From: Blastococcus sp.
GTDB taxonomy: Bacteria; Actinomycetota; Actinomycetes; Mycobacteriales; Geodermatophilaceae
NCBI GenBank assembly: GCA_025963345.1
Contig: JAOPUS010000355.1
Span: 1-19,717, forward strand
Direction of reading: 5' to 3'
Length of the DNA: 19,717 bases
The notes under the pieces were generated by a model. The model made no database searches, had not been told where the DNA came from, and worked only from the letters and a program-made list of their open reading frames with translations. A program made the position numbers and the translations under genes. Of the stretch, positions 6,684 to 13,725 are shown piece by piece. The stretch's first letter is position 1. The number at the start of each line of letters is the position of its first letter.

Positions 6684-8122
6684 TCGGACGCGGGGGCAGT
6701 GACGGCGGGCTCGTCCAGGACCCACCAGGTCCGGACGTTGACGAACTCGCGGATGCCGGCCGCGGCCAGCTCGCGCCCATAGCCACTGGCGCGGGTGCCG
6801 CCGAACGGCATCCGGACGTCGGAGGCGACGACGGCGTTGACGAAGACCGCCCCCGAGCGGATCCGCCGGGCGACGGCGATGCCCCGGTCGGGGTCGCGCG
6901 TCCACACGCTCGCGCCGAGGCCGAAGCGGGTGTCGTTGGCGATCCGGACGGCGTCGTCGTCACTGTCGGCGGCGATGACCGTCGCGACCGGGCCGAAGAT
7001 CTCCTCGTCGTACGCGGGCTGACCGGGCGCGACCTCGGCCAGCACGGTCGGCGCGTAGAAGTTGCCCGGACCCTCGAGCCGACGGCCACCGGCCAGCAGC
7101 CGGGCGCCGCGGGCGACCGACGCCTCGATCTGCCGGTGGACCCCCTCGAGCAGGTCCTCCCGGGCCATCGGTCCGACGTCGGTGCCGGGCTTCTCGGGAT
7201 CGCCGACGGTCAGCGCCTCGACCTCGGCGACGAGGAGCCGGGTGAACTCCTCGACGACGGAGGCGTCGACGACGAAGCGCTTCGGTGAGATGCAGCTCTG
7301 CCCGGCATTGAGGAAGCGGCCCCGCGCTGCCATCGCGGCGACCCGCGGCAGGTCGGCGTCGGCGAGGACGACGAAGGGGTCGGAGCCGCCGAGCTCGAGC
7401 ACGGACTTCTTGATGGCGTCGCCCGCGGCTGAGCCGACGGCCCGGCCGGCGCGCTCGCTACCGGTGATGGTGACGGCGCCGACGCGGGGATCCCCGATCA
7501 GGCGCCGGGTGACGGCGGGGACGTCCGGCTCGGCGACCACGAGGGCGACGAACAGCCCCTCGGGCGCGCCGGCGTCGGTCAGGACCCGCTGCACCGCCAG
7601 CGCGCAGCCGGTGGTGTTGGGCGAGTGCTTGAGCAGGGCGGCGTTGCCGGCCATGAGCGCCGGAGCGGCGAACCGGAGCACCTGCCAGAGCGGGAAGTTC
7701 CAGGGCATGACCGCGAGCACCACCCCGACCGGCTCGTAGCCGATCCAGCTGCGGTCGGCGGAGGTGTCCACCGGCTCGTCGGCGAGGAACTCCCCTGCGT
7801 GCTCGGCGTAGTAGTCGCACGCGGTGGCGCACTTCTCGACCTCGGCACGGGCCTCGTCCAGGGGCTTGCCCATCTCCCGGGTGACCAGCAGGGCCAGGTC
7901 GTCGACCTCGGCCCGCAGCACAGCCGCCGCCCGGCGCAGGACGTCAGCGCGGTCGGAGTGAGGACGGGCCGCCCAGCCCGCCTGCGCCCCGGCCGCCCGA
8001 TCCAGCGCGGCGTCGACCTCGGCGTCGGAGAAGACCGGGTACTCGGCGAGGCGCTCCCCCGTCGCCGGGTTCACGGTGACGACGGTGCTCATGCCTGCGG
8101 TGCTCATGCCTGCGGTGCTCAT
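6680..8122 (-). CDS. NAD(P)-dependent aldehyde dehydrogenase, succinate-semialdehyde type
   Basis: A 480-residue protein from the ATG at 8122, which overlaps the cupin stop as ATGA. Two further in-frame ATG codons at 8107 and 8092 arise from a 15-base repeat, so the true start may be 5 or 10 residues later. Markers of the family: VNPATGERLAEYPV near the N-terminus, PWNFPLWQ with Asn142, LELGGSDPF with the general-base Glu243, and NAGQSCISPKRF with catalytic Cys277. The closest style is Sad/GabD-like succinate-semialdehyde dehydrogenases, which oxidise short omega-carboxy aldehydes to dicarboxylic acids. Its position between a cupin and a decarboxylating dehydrogenase suggests it oxidises an aldehyde formed in the same pathway. 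The product is probably a dicarboxylate that enters the TCA cycle, but this is inferred. Confidence 0.92.
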   Translation of the reverse strand: MSTAGMSTAGMSTVVTVNPATGERLAEYPVFSDAEVDAALDRAAGAQAGWAARPHSDRADVLRRAAAVLRAEVDDLALLVTREMGKPLDEARAEVEKCATACDYYAEHAGEFLADEPVDTSADRSWIGYEPVGVVLAVMPWNFPLWQVLRFAAPALMAGNAALLKHSPNTTGCALAVQRVLTDAGAPEGLFVALVVAEPDVPAVTRRLIGDPRVGAVTITGSERAGRAVGSAAGDAIKKSVLELGGSDPFVVLADADLPRVAAMAARGRFLNAGQSCISPKRFVVDASVVEEFTRLLVAEVEALTVGDPEKPGTDVGPMAREDLLEGVHRQIEASVARGARLLAGGRRLEGPGNFYAPTVLAEVAPGQPAYDEEIFGPVATVIAADSDDDAVRIANDTRFGLGASVWTRDPDRGIAVARRIRSGAVFVNAVVASDVRMPFGGTRASGYGRELAAAGIREFVNVRTWWVLDEPAVTAPASE

Positions 8123-8125
8123 GCC
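8084..8125. repeat. 15-base tandem repeat spanning the aldehyde dehydrogenase start
   Basis: GGTGCTCATGCC occurs at 8084-8095, 8099-8110 and 8114-8125, the copies joined by TGC. On the minus strand each copy carries ATGAGCACC, giving the N-terminus MSTAG-MSTAG-MST and three in-frame ATG codons at 8122, 8107 and 8092. The period is a multiple of three, so gain or loss of a unit keeps the frame. Confidence 0.95.
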
Positions 8126-8568
8126 GGTGTCGCGCCGCGGTCGCTGTCGGACAGGTGCTCGAACGTCTCGCCGGTGGCGGTGATCGTGCGGGTCACGTCG
8201 CGTCCGCCGTAGACCCAGTAGATGGTCATCGAGCCCTCGCCCCGGTTGCGGAAGCAGTGCGGGACGCCGGCCGGCACCCAGGTCGCCTGGCCTGCGACCA
8301 GGTCGAACTCGTCGTCGCCGACGACGGCCGTGGCCTCACCCTCGTAGACGAGCACCGTCTCCTCGACGTTGTGCGAGTGCAGCGGGATGCCGGTGCCCGG
8401 CGAGAAGACGGTCATCCCGGTGGTGACCGTGTTGCCCTCGGCGTTCCACTTGCCGACGAACGGGACGGTGACGACGCCGTTGCCGCGGTCGAATCGCTCG
8501 ATCTCCTCCGGGCGCAGAACCATCGACGGCGGGACGGGCTGGGTGCCGCGGCCGGGCTCGGTGCTCAT
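8119..8568 (-). CDS. Small single-domain cupin protein
   Basis: A 149-residue cupin. ATG 8568 overlaps the stop of the upstream ABM gene (ATGA) and its own TGA overlaps the next ATG. Both cupin motifs are intact: motif 1 GIPLHSHNVEETVLVYEG has the two His and the Glu that bind metal, and motif 2 GQATWVPAGVPHCFRNRG has the third His. The barrel therefore should hold a divalent metal. The residues before it (RPEEIERFDRGNGV) and the tail (TRTITATGETFEHL) are typical of stand-alone cupins found in catabolic operons. Such proteins act as isomerases, dioxygenases or ligand binders, and nothing in the sequence decides which. Tight coupling on both sides ties it to the pathway of the aldehyde dehydrogenase. 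Confidence 0.88.
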   Translation of the reverse strand: MSTEPGRGTQPVPPSMVLRPEEIERFDRGNGVVTVPFVGKWNAEGNTVTTGMTVFSPGTGIPLHSHNVEETVLVYEGEATAVVGDDEFDLVAGQATWVPAGVPHCFRNRGEGSMTIYWVYGGRDVTRTITATGETFEHLSDSDRGATPA

Positions 8569-8882
8569 GCGGACTCCTCGGAGGTGTGGGTGAGCAGCAG
8601 CTCGCCCGGGGTGTTGACCTGGCTGCCGGGGACGAGCGTCCGGTCCGCGGCCGCGCGCCAGGTCGCGAAGTGCGGCGCCGCCCGGTGCGCCTCGAAGGCC
8701 GCTGCGTCGGTGTACAGCTCGTAGAAGACGAAGCGATCGGGATCGCCCGACACGGAGCAGACGTCGAACCGGAGACATCCCGGCTCGTCCCGCACGGAGG
8801 CCTCCGCGTTGGCCGAGATGGCGGCGAGGAACTCCTCGCGCCCCTCGGGCTGCACCTGGACCTGGACCACCAGGCTGAACAT
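8565..8882 (-). CDS. ABM-fold (antibiotic biosynthesis monooxygenase / YgiN-like) protein
   Basis: A 105-residue protein from ATG 8882, preceded by GGAGG at a spacing of six bases. It has the ferredoxin-like ABM pattern: a first strand FSLVVQVQVQPEGREEF, then SVRDEPGCLRFDVC, FVFYELYTDAAAFEAHRAAPHF and a C-terminal strand. Family members include YgiN-type quinol monooxygenases and LsrG-type isomerases, mostly small dimers acting on cyclic or reactive carbonyl compounds. It is the first gene of the four-gene minus-strand operon and lies directly behind the palindromic operator at 8909-8942. The role is not certain; a pathway enzyme or a scavenger of a reactive intermediate are both possible. 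Confidence 0.85.
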   Translation of the reverse strand: MFSLVVQVQVQPEGREEFLAAISANAEASVRDEPGCLRFDVCSVSGDPDRFVFYELYTDAAAFEAHRAAPHFATWRAAADRTLVPGSQVNTPGELLLTHTSEESA

Positions 8883-8908
8883 CGCCGTCCTCCGCTTCAC
8901 CGGGGTTG

Positions 8909-8942
8909 TTGTATGCGATTCTGTATACAGGACGTAGTACAG
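8909..8942. promoter_or_regulatory. Operator region between the catabolic operon and the Ldh2/gntR pair
   Basis: CTGTATACAG at 8921-8930 is a perfect 10-base palindrome with a GTATAC core. A partial copy, TGTATGC (8910-8916), lies 12 bases before TGTATAC (8922-8928), and TAGTACAG follows at 8935-8942. The 81-base gap separates the divergent starts at 8882 and 8964. FCD-type GntR regulators commonly bind palindromes of this kind, and one is encoded second in the plus-strand unit (10019-10732). It therefore probably controls both directions from here. I could not fix -10 and -35 elements with confidence. Confidence 0.65.
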
Positions 8943-8963
8943 CCATGGGAACGAGGACTCGTC

Positions 8964-10022
8964 ATGACACAGGTACGGATCTCGCCGGAGACGCTCCGGG
9001 AGTTCGGCACGCAGGTCCTCGCGTCCCTGGGCGTTCCCGAGGAGGACGGCGCCCTGGTCGCCGACAGCCTCGTGCAGGCCGACCTGTGGGGCCACCAGTC
9101 GCACGGCTTCCTCCGGCTGCCGTGGTACGTGGCCCGGCTCCGCTCCGGGGCCATGCGTGCGGTCACCGACCCGGGGGTTCTCTCCGACACCGGGCCGCTG
9201 CTGCTGCTCGACGGGCGCGACGGCATCGGGCAGGTGCTCACCGAGCGGGCCCGCCGGCTGGCGGTCGAGCGTGCACGGACCCATGGCGTCGGCGTCGTGG
9301 GCGTGCGGAACTCCAACCACTTCGGCACGGCCATGTACTTCACCCGCCGGGCCGCGCAGGACGGATGCGTCGCCGTCCTCACCACGAACGCGAGCCCGGC
9401 GATGGCGCCCTGGGGTGGCCGGGAGAAGCGACTGGGCACCAATCCGTGGTCGATCGCCGCGCCCGGGCCCGACGGTGGCGTGGTCGCCGTCGACATCGCC
9501 AACACGGCGGTCGCGCGCGGCAAGATCTACCTTGCCAAGAACCGCGGGGAGCCGATCCCCGAGACCTGGGCGCTCACCGCGGACGGAGCGCCGACGACCG
9601 ATCCGGCGGAGGGGGTGCTCGGCGTGATCCTGCCGATGGCCGGGCACAAGGGATACGCGATCTCCTTCCTCATGGACGTGCTGTCCGGCGCGCTCACCGG
9701 CAGCGCCGTCGGCACGGGGGTGCACGGCCCGTACGAGGCCGATCGGCCCAGCGGCTGCGGCCATCTCTTCCTCGCGCTCGACCCCGACGCCTTCGGCGAT
9801 CGCGCCGGGTACGAGACCCGCGTGCGCGCGCTGATCGACGACGTGAAGTCCGTCCCCCTGGCGCAGGGTTACGACGAGGTCTTCTACCCCGGCGAGGTGG
9901 AGGACCGCGCGGCTGCGGCGAACCTCGCGGCCGGGGGTGTCCTGCTCCCCGATCAGTCGCTCACTGACCTCCGTGAGCTCGCGGCCGAAACCGGCGTGCC
10001 GTTCCCGGTGGGGCTCGGATGA
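8964..10022 (+). CDS. Ldh2-family malate/L-lactate/ureidoglycolate-type dehydrogenase
   Basis: A 352-residue NAD(P)-dependent 2-hydroxyacid dehydrogenase of the Ldh2 (YlbC/YiaK) family, which does not use the Rossmann fold of ordinary lactate dehydrogenases. ATG 8964 follows a GAGGA-containing leader; the open frame upstream is shadow of the divergent gene and operator. Family motifs: DLWGHQSHGFLRLPWYV (41-56) with His47, RNSNHFGTAMYFTRRA (115-130) with His119, GTNPWSIAAP (158-167), ARGKIYLAKNRGEPIPE and MAGHKGYAISFLMDVLSGAL (225-244). Relatives reduce or oxidise malate, lactate, sulfolactate, ureidoglycolate or 2,3-diketogulonate. The gene is coupled by ATGA to its GntR regulator and divergent from the aldehyde dehydrogenase operon, so it probably catalyses one oxidation of the same pathway. 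The substrate cannot be told from the motifs. Confidence 0.92.
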   Translation: MTQVRISPETLREFGTQVLASLGVPEEDGALVADSLVQADLWGHQSHGFLRLPWYVARLRSGAMRAVTDPGVLSDTGPLLLLDGRDGIGQVLTERARRLAVERARTHGVGVVGVRNSNHFGTAMYFTRRAAQDGCVAVLTTNASPAMAPWGGREKRLGTNPWSIAAPGPDGGVVAVDIANTAVARGKIYLAKNRGEPIPETWALTADGAPTTDPAEGVLGVILPMAGHKGYAISFLMDVLSGALTGSAVGTGVHGPYEADRPSGCGHLFLALDPDAFGDRAGYETRVRALIDDVKSVPLAQGYDEVFYPGEVEDRAAAANLAAGGVLLPDQSLTDLRELAAETGVPFPVGLG

Positions 10023-10732
10023 CCGCCGGCGCCGCGTCTGAATCCCAGGAAGCGAGCAAGGCCGACCTCGTGCACCGGCTGCTCAGGGAGCAGATCGAGC
10101 TCGGCGAGCTGGCGCCGGGCACGCCGCTGTCGGAGCTGCCACTGGTCGAGCGGACCGGCGCGTCCCGGACACCGGTCCGCGAGGCGCTGCGCCGGCTGGC
10201 CGCAGAGGGGCTGGTGGACCTCGTCCCCCGCCAGGGCGCCCGCGTGTCGAGGGTGTCCCTGCAGAGCGTCCGCGACCTGTTCGACTTCCGCGGCCTGCTG
10301 GAGCCGGCAGCCGTCCGGCAGGCGACCGACGCCGCGGCCATCGATCCGCAGCTCCGCCGCTCCTTCACCTCGATGCGCAGCGAGTTCGCCCGCATCCAGC
10401 GCCGGGCACCGTCACAGGCCCGTTCACGGGCGTTCTACGAGCTGGCCGACCGGTTCGACTGGGCAGTCATCGGTGCGACGCGCAACGAGCACCTCCGGCG
10501 CACCATCGCGGAGCTGCGCCCCCACACGACCCGGCTGCGCAACCTCTCGCACGTGGACCCGCAGCGGGTCGACGTCTCCGTGGCCGAGCACCTGGTCATC
10601 TGCGACGCCCTGCTCCGCGGGGACGCCGACGTGGCGGCCGGCAAGACCGCCGAGCACCTGGCCCGGAGCGTCGAGACGATCTTCCGCAACCTCGCCCGCG
10701 GCCCCGGCGACGGCCTCGACCTCCTCGGCTGA
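10019..10732 (+). CDS. GntR family regulator, FCD subfamily, with atypical metal site
   Basis: A 237-residue regulator starting at ATG 10019, overlapping the dehydrogenase stop by four bases. Residues ~14-78 are the winged helix (ADLVHRLLREQIELGELAPG, then ASRTPVREALRRLAAEGLVDL). The ligand domain keeps His191 (VAEHLVICDALL) and His213 (AEHLARS). The usual D-x3-H of the FCD metal site is Ala143-x3-Asp147 (ADRFD), so the first metal ligand seems lost and the second changed. This may mean ligand binding without metal. The likely operator is the CTGTATACAG palindrome at 8921-8930, from which it would regulate its own unit and the divergent four-gene operon. Autoregulation is inferred from position. 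Confidence 0.9.
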   Translation: MTAGAASESQEASKADLVHRLLREQIELGELAPGTPLSELPLVERTGASRTPVREALRRLAAEGLVDLVPRQGARVSRVSLQSVRDLFDFRGLLEPAAVRQATDAAAIDPQLRRSFTSMRSEFARIQRRAPSQARSRAFYELADRFDWAVIGATRNEHLRRTIAELRPHTTRLRNLSHVDPQRVDVSVAEHLVICDALLRGDADVAAGKTAEHLARSVETIFRNLARGPGDGLDLLG

Positions 10733-10773
10733 GTGGGTCCGCGTCACGACGTGAGCAGCCCTCTCATGATCAA

Positions 10774-10823
10774 TGTGCAGCTATCGGGCTCTCCGCAGGT
10801 GTGGAGACCCCGACAACTGCACA
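10774..10823. repeat. Intergenic compound hairpin between convergent genes
   Basis: Three nested stems: TGTGCAG (10774-10780) with CTGCACA (10817-10823), TCGGG (10784-10788) with CCCGA (10809-10813), and TCTCC (10790-10794) with GGAGA (10803-10807). They are separated by a 3x3 internal loop and a 1x1 mismatch, and an eight-base loop closes the top. That makes 17 pairs in 50 bases. It lies in the 148-base gap between the convergent GntR and universal stress genes. It could be a two-way terminator (no T-tract) or one copy of a dispersed palindromic element. Only one copy is in this window. Confidence 0.7.
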
Positions 10824-10880
10824 CTCGCGTCGGGCAGCCGAGGTTTCGCGCCCGGTGACGTCGTCATCGGGGGCAGCGCC

Positions 10881-11276
10881 TCAGTAGGAGGCCTTGACCG
10901 CCAGGACCGGGCAGTTCGCGTCGAGCAGGACGCGCTGCGCCTGGCTCCCGGTGATCAGCTTGCCCGTGACCGTCCGGCGGCGCAGGCCGATGACGATCAT
11001 GCTGGCCTTCAGCCGCTCGGCCTCGTCGACGAGCTCTTCGGACGCGTCGTGGCCGCGGACCAGCTGGACGATCTCGTACGCGACCCCGGTCTGGTCCAGT
11101 CGCGCGCGGACCTCGTCCAGGGCAGGCTCCGACGCGTAGCGGGCGTCGGTGAGGGAATCACCGCGGGAGCTGTTGACGACGTGCAGCGGCTCCTCCCGGC
11201 GCTGCGCCTCGCTGATCGCGGCCGTCAGCGCCGCCTCGCCCTCGGGGGTGGGGACGTAGCCCACGACAATGGTCAT
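10881..11276 (-). CDS. Universal stress protein (UspA family)
   Basis: A single-domain Usp of 131 residues. The start is taken as ATG 11276, giving the standard first strand MTIVVGYVPTPEGEAAL; an ATG 13 codons earlier (11315) is possible but adds nothing typical of the family. The C-terminal half has MIVIGLRRRTVTGKLITGSQAQRVLLDANCPVLAVK, which carries the Gly-rich nucleotide-binding pattern (G-x-R followed by TGS) of ATP-binding Usp proteins. Actinobacterial Usp proteins are linked to redox and hypoxic stress, and this one has no catalytic role visible. It is monocistronic, lying 98 bases downstream of the response regulator on the same strand, and is probably unrelated to the transport system. 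Confidence 0.88.
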   Translation of the reverse strand: MTIVVGYVPTPEGEAALTAAISEAQRREEPLHVVNSSRGDSLTDARYASEPALDEVRARLDQTGVAYEIVQLVRGHDASEELVDEAERLKASMIVIGLRRRTVTGKLITGSQAQRVLLDANCPVLAVKASY

Positions 11277-11374
11277 GCGGGCAGCTTCGAGGACGGAAGC
11301 AGGTGACGTCAGCATTACGGCGCTAACGATTGTTTCGGTCCTTCCGTCAGCAACCAGGTCGTTGCGTCCGCGGG

Positions 11375-12067
11375 TCAGCCGCGCCGGCGCGGCGAGCGCA
11401 GGGTGAACCGGCGCTCCGGCCGGCCTGCGGTCCCGTACCGCTGGCGGACGTCGGCCTCCTGGTCGGCCATCAGCTGCTCGAGATAGCGCCGCGCACTGAC
11501 CCGCGCGAGCCCGGTATGGGCACTGCACTCGGTGGCCGAGAGCCCCTCGGGGCCGGCCGCCTCGAGCGCCTGCCGCACCAGCTCGAGCGTCTCGGGGGTG
11601 ATGCCCTTCGGCGTGGCGATGGGCTGCGGACCCCCGCGCAGCATCCCGAACATCCGGTCGACGTCGGGCTGGGCCGCCTCACCCAGCGCCGCCAGCTCAC
11701 CGCGCAGCGCCGCGTAGTCCCGCAGCCGCGCCTCGAAGGTCCGGCGGTCGAACGGCTTCACCAGGTAGTGCAGGACCCCGCCGTGCAGCGCGCTCCGGAT
11801 GCTGTCGACGTCCCGGGCGGCACTGATGACGATCACGTCGGCGGACGAGCCGGCGGCCCGCAGTCGCCGGAGCACGTCCAGGCCGGTCATGTCCGGCAGG
11901 TAGACGTCGAGCAGGACCAGGTCCGGCTTCAGCCGCGCGATGTCCTCCAGCGCCTGCCCACCGGTGGACGCGCTGCCGACCACCTCGAACCCGTCCAGCG
12001 CCGCGATGAAACCGGCGTGGACCTTCGCGACCATGAAGTCGTCGTCGACGATCAGCACCCCGATCAT
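11375..12067 (-). CDS. Response regulator of the CitB/DcuR family
   Basis: A 230-residue regulator. ATG 12067 overlaps the kinase stop (ATGA). The receiver domain has acidic residues Asp8-Asp10, the phosphorylation site Asp54 in LVLLDVYLPDMTGLDVL, Ser82 and the conserved Lys104 in YLVKPFD. A linker (~110-150) leads to a helix-turn-helix region with ITPETLELVRQALEAAG and SATECSAHTGLARVSARRYL, as in CitB/DcuR/DctR proteins, not the OmpR or NarL types. The tail is basic. With the adjacent sensor kinase it forms a complete two-component system, and the divergent tctCBA operon is the obvious target. In Corynebacterium glutamicum, CitB activates the citrate transporter genes citH and tctCBA. Confidence 0.9.
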   Translation of the reverse strand: MIGVLIVDDDFMVAKVHAGFIAALDGFEVVGSASTGGQALEDIARLKPDLVLLDVYLPDMTGLDVLRRLRAAGSSADVIVISAARDVDSIRSALHGGVLHYLVKPFDRRTFEARLRDYAALRGELAALGEAAQPDVDRMFGMLRGGPQPIATPKGITPETLELVRQALEAAGPEGLSATECSAHTGLARVSARRYLEQLMADQEADVRQRYGTAGRPERRFTLRSPRRRG

Positions 12068-13665
12068 GAGCCGACCATCGCGGTCTCGACGGGGAGGGTG
12101 GCGGTGAACGTCGACCCGCCCACCGACGACGCCGTGACGTCGCCGCCGCGGCGGGTGCACAGCAGGTGCACGAGCGAGAGCCCGATGCCCCGGTCCGACG
12201 ACAGCCCCTGCTCCGATGCCGCCGCGTCCTTGGTGGAGATGCCGCGCCGGAACACCTCCCGCTCCATCCCGGGTGGCACGCCGGCCCCCGAGTCACGAAC
12301 GACGACCTCGACCTCGTCGTCGATCAGACCGAGGGCGACCTCGACCCAGCGCTGCGGCGCCTCGGAGGCGGCGTCCATGGCGTTGTCGACCAGGTTGCCG
12401 ACGACGGTCGCGACGTCGGTGCTCAGCTCGTCGTCCAGCGCGGGCAGCGAGGAGTCCGGAGCGATCCGCAGGTCGACGCCGAGTTCGGCGGCCTGGCTGG
12501 CCTTGGCGATGAGCAGGGCGGCCACGGAGGGGTCGCGCACCGCCGCCGTCACCGCCTCACTGAACTCCTGGCGGGTGGAACTGATCCGGTGCACGAACCG
12601 CACCGCCTCCTCGGACTCCCCCAGCTCGATCAGCCCGGCGATGGTGTGCAGCCGGTTGCTGAACTCGTGTGCCTGCGCGCGCAGCGTGTCCGTGACGTGC
12701 CGGGTGAGGTCCAGCTCGCGGCGCAACGCCAGCAACTCGGTCCGGTCGCGCAGGGTGGTGACGGAGCCGATCGGCTTGCCGCGGCTGGCGATCGGCAGCC
12801 GGTTGAGGACCAGCACGCGGCCGGCGCTGGCGACCGCGCGGTCGCGCTCCACGTCGCCGCTGAGCAGCGCGTCGCGCATCTCCTCCCCCACCCCCAGCTC
12901 GGCGAGCGTGCGCCCGAGGGCGTCGCCCGGGATGTGCAGGAGCCGGATGGCCTCGTCGTTGATGAGGGTGACCCGGCCGCGCAGGTCCAGTCCGACCACG
13001 CCCTCGCGGATGCCGTGCAGCATCGCGTCGCGGTGCTCCACGAGGCCGGTGATCTCCGCCGGCTCCAGCCCCAGCGTCTGCCGCTTCACCCGGCGGGCGA
13101 CCAGCAGCGAGCCGATGATGCCGATCGCGCTGGCCAGGCCCAGGTACGTGAGCAGGTTCGGCGCCGCCGCCGCGAGGCCGTCGAGCACCGACGGGTACAG
13201 CCGCTGCACGGCCACGAACCCCATGATGTCGCCGTCGTCCGCGTACACGGGCGCCATGGCCGCTGCGGCGGGGTCGCCATCGAACGCCCGCTCGCCGGTC
13301 CAGGACCGGCCGATCAGCACCGTACTTTCACCCACCGGGAAGCGCGTGCCCAGCTCCTCCGGGTCAGCGGTCGCGAGGACCCTTCGGTCAGCGCGCGCCA
13401 CGACGACCGACGCCGACCCCGAGTTGCTCCGTGAGACCTCGGCGGCCACCCGCAGGTACCGGACAGCGTCGTCCTCCATCGCCGCCCGGGTGGCGCTCGC
13501 GTTCGCCAGCGTCTCCGCCACGACCAGGGCCCGTCGCCCCTCGAACTCCTGCGCCCGTGTGGTCGACTGCGCCACCGTCACCGCCGCGACGCCGACGAGC
13601 ACGACGCAGACGATGACCACCTGCAACGCCAGCAGCTGGCCGGCCAGCGAGAGCCGCCGGGTCAT
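12064..13665 (-). CDS. CitA/DcuS-type membrane sensor histidine kinase
   Basis: A 533-residue kinase from ATG 13665, behind AGGAG. Layout: membrane segment 1 at ~9-32; an extracytoplasmic PDC/CitA-like domain at ~33-167; membrane segment 2 at ~169-190; a PAS domain at ~208-310 (HRDAMLHGIREGVVGLDLRG); and the SpoOB-like dimerisation segment with phospho-His333 in LRAQAHEFSNRLHTIAGLIE. The ATPase domain has N-box VVGNLVDNAMDA (421-432), DSGAGVPPGM (458-467) and DRGIGLSLVH (491-500). This is the standard plan of kinases that sense external C4-dicarboxylates or citrate. In the sensor domain the family's R-x-x-HP citrate signature reads RVLATADPEELG, so the His is missing. The ligand may differ from citrate. 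It is coupled to its regulator and divergent from tctC. Confidence 0.92.
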   Translation of the reverse strand: MTRRLSLAGQLLALQVVIVCVVLVGVAAVTVAQSTTRAQEFEGRRALVVAETLANASATRAAMEDDAVRYLRVAAEVSRSNSGSASVVVARADRRVLATADPEELGTRFPVGESTVLIGRSWTGERAFDGDPAAAAMAPVYADDGDIMGFVAVQRLYPSVLDGLAAAAPNLLTYLGLASAIGIIGSLLVARRVKRQTLGLEPAEITGLVEHRDAMLHGIREGVVGLDLRGRVTLINDEAIRLLHIPGDALGRTLAELGVGEEMRDALLSGDVERDRAVASAGRVLVLNRLPIASRGKPIGSVTTLRDRTELLALRRELDLTRHVTDTLRAQAHEFSNRLHTIAGLIELGESEEAVRFVHRISSTRQEFSEAVTAAVRDPSVAALLIAKASQAAELGVDLRIAPDSSLPALDDELSTDVATVVGNLVDNAMDAASEAPQRWVEVALGLIDDEVEVVVRDSGAGVPPGMEREVFRRGISTKDAAASEQGLSSDRGIGLSLVHLLCTRRGGDVTASSVGGSTFTATLPVETAMVGS

Positions 13666-13725
13666 CTGCTTCTCCTGACATCGGATGGAATGGGGCGCGG
13701 GCAGTCCCGGACTCATGCCTGCGCT

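Noticed and set aside
5391..6782. Plus-strand open frame of 463 codons opposite the decarboxylating dehydrogenase
   Set aside because: Its sequence has no family features and is antisense to a protein with all catalytic motifs.
8586..8963. Upstream extension of the Ldh2 reading frame
   Set aside because: It would run antisense through the ABM gene and across the operator; the conserved family N-terminus begins at 8964.
11277..11315. Upstream ATG that would extend the universal stress protein by 13 residues
   Set aside because: The added residues precede the usual first beta-strand and the ATG lacks a ribosome site, so the shorter form is preferred.
11330..13678. Plus-strand open frame of 782 codons opposite the two-component genes
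   Set aside because: It is Ser/Arg/Thr-rich low-complexity translation typical of antisense GC-rich DNA, and the minus strand encodes complete kinase and regulator domains.
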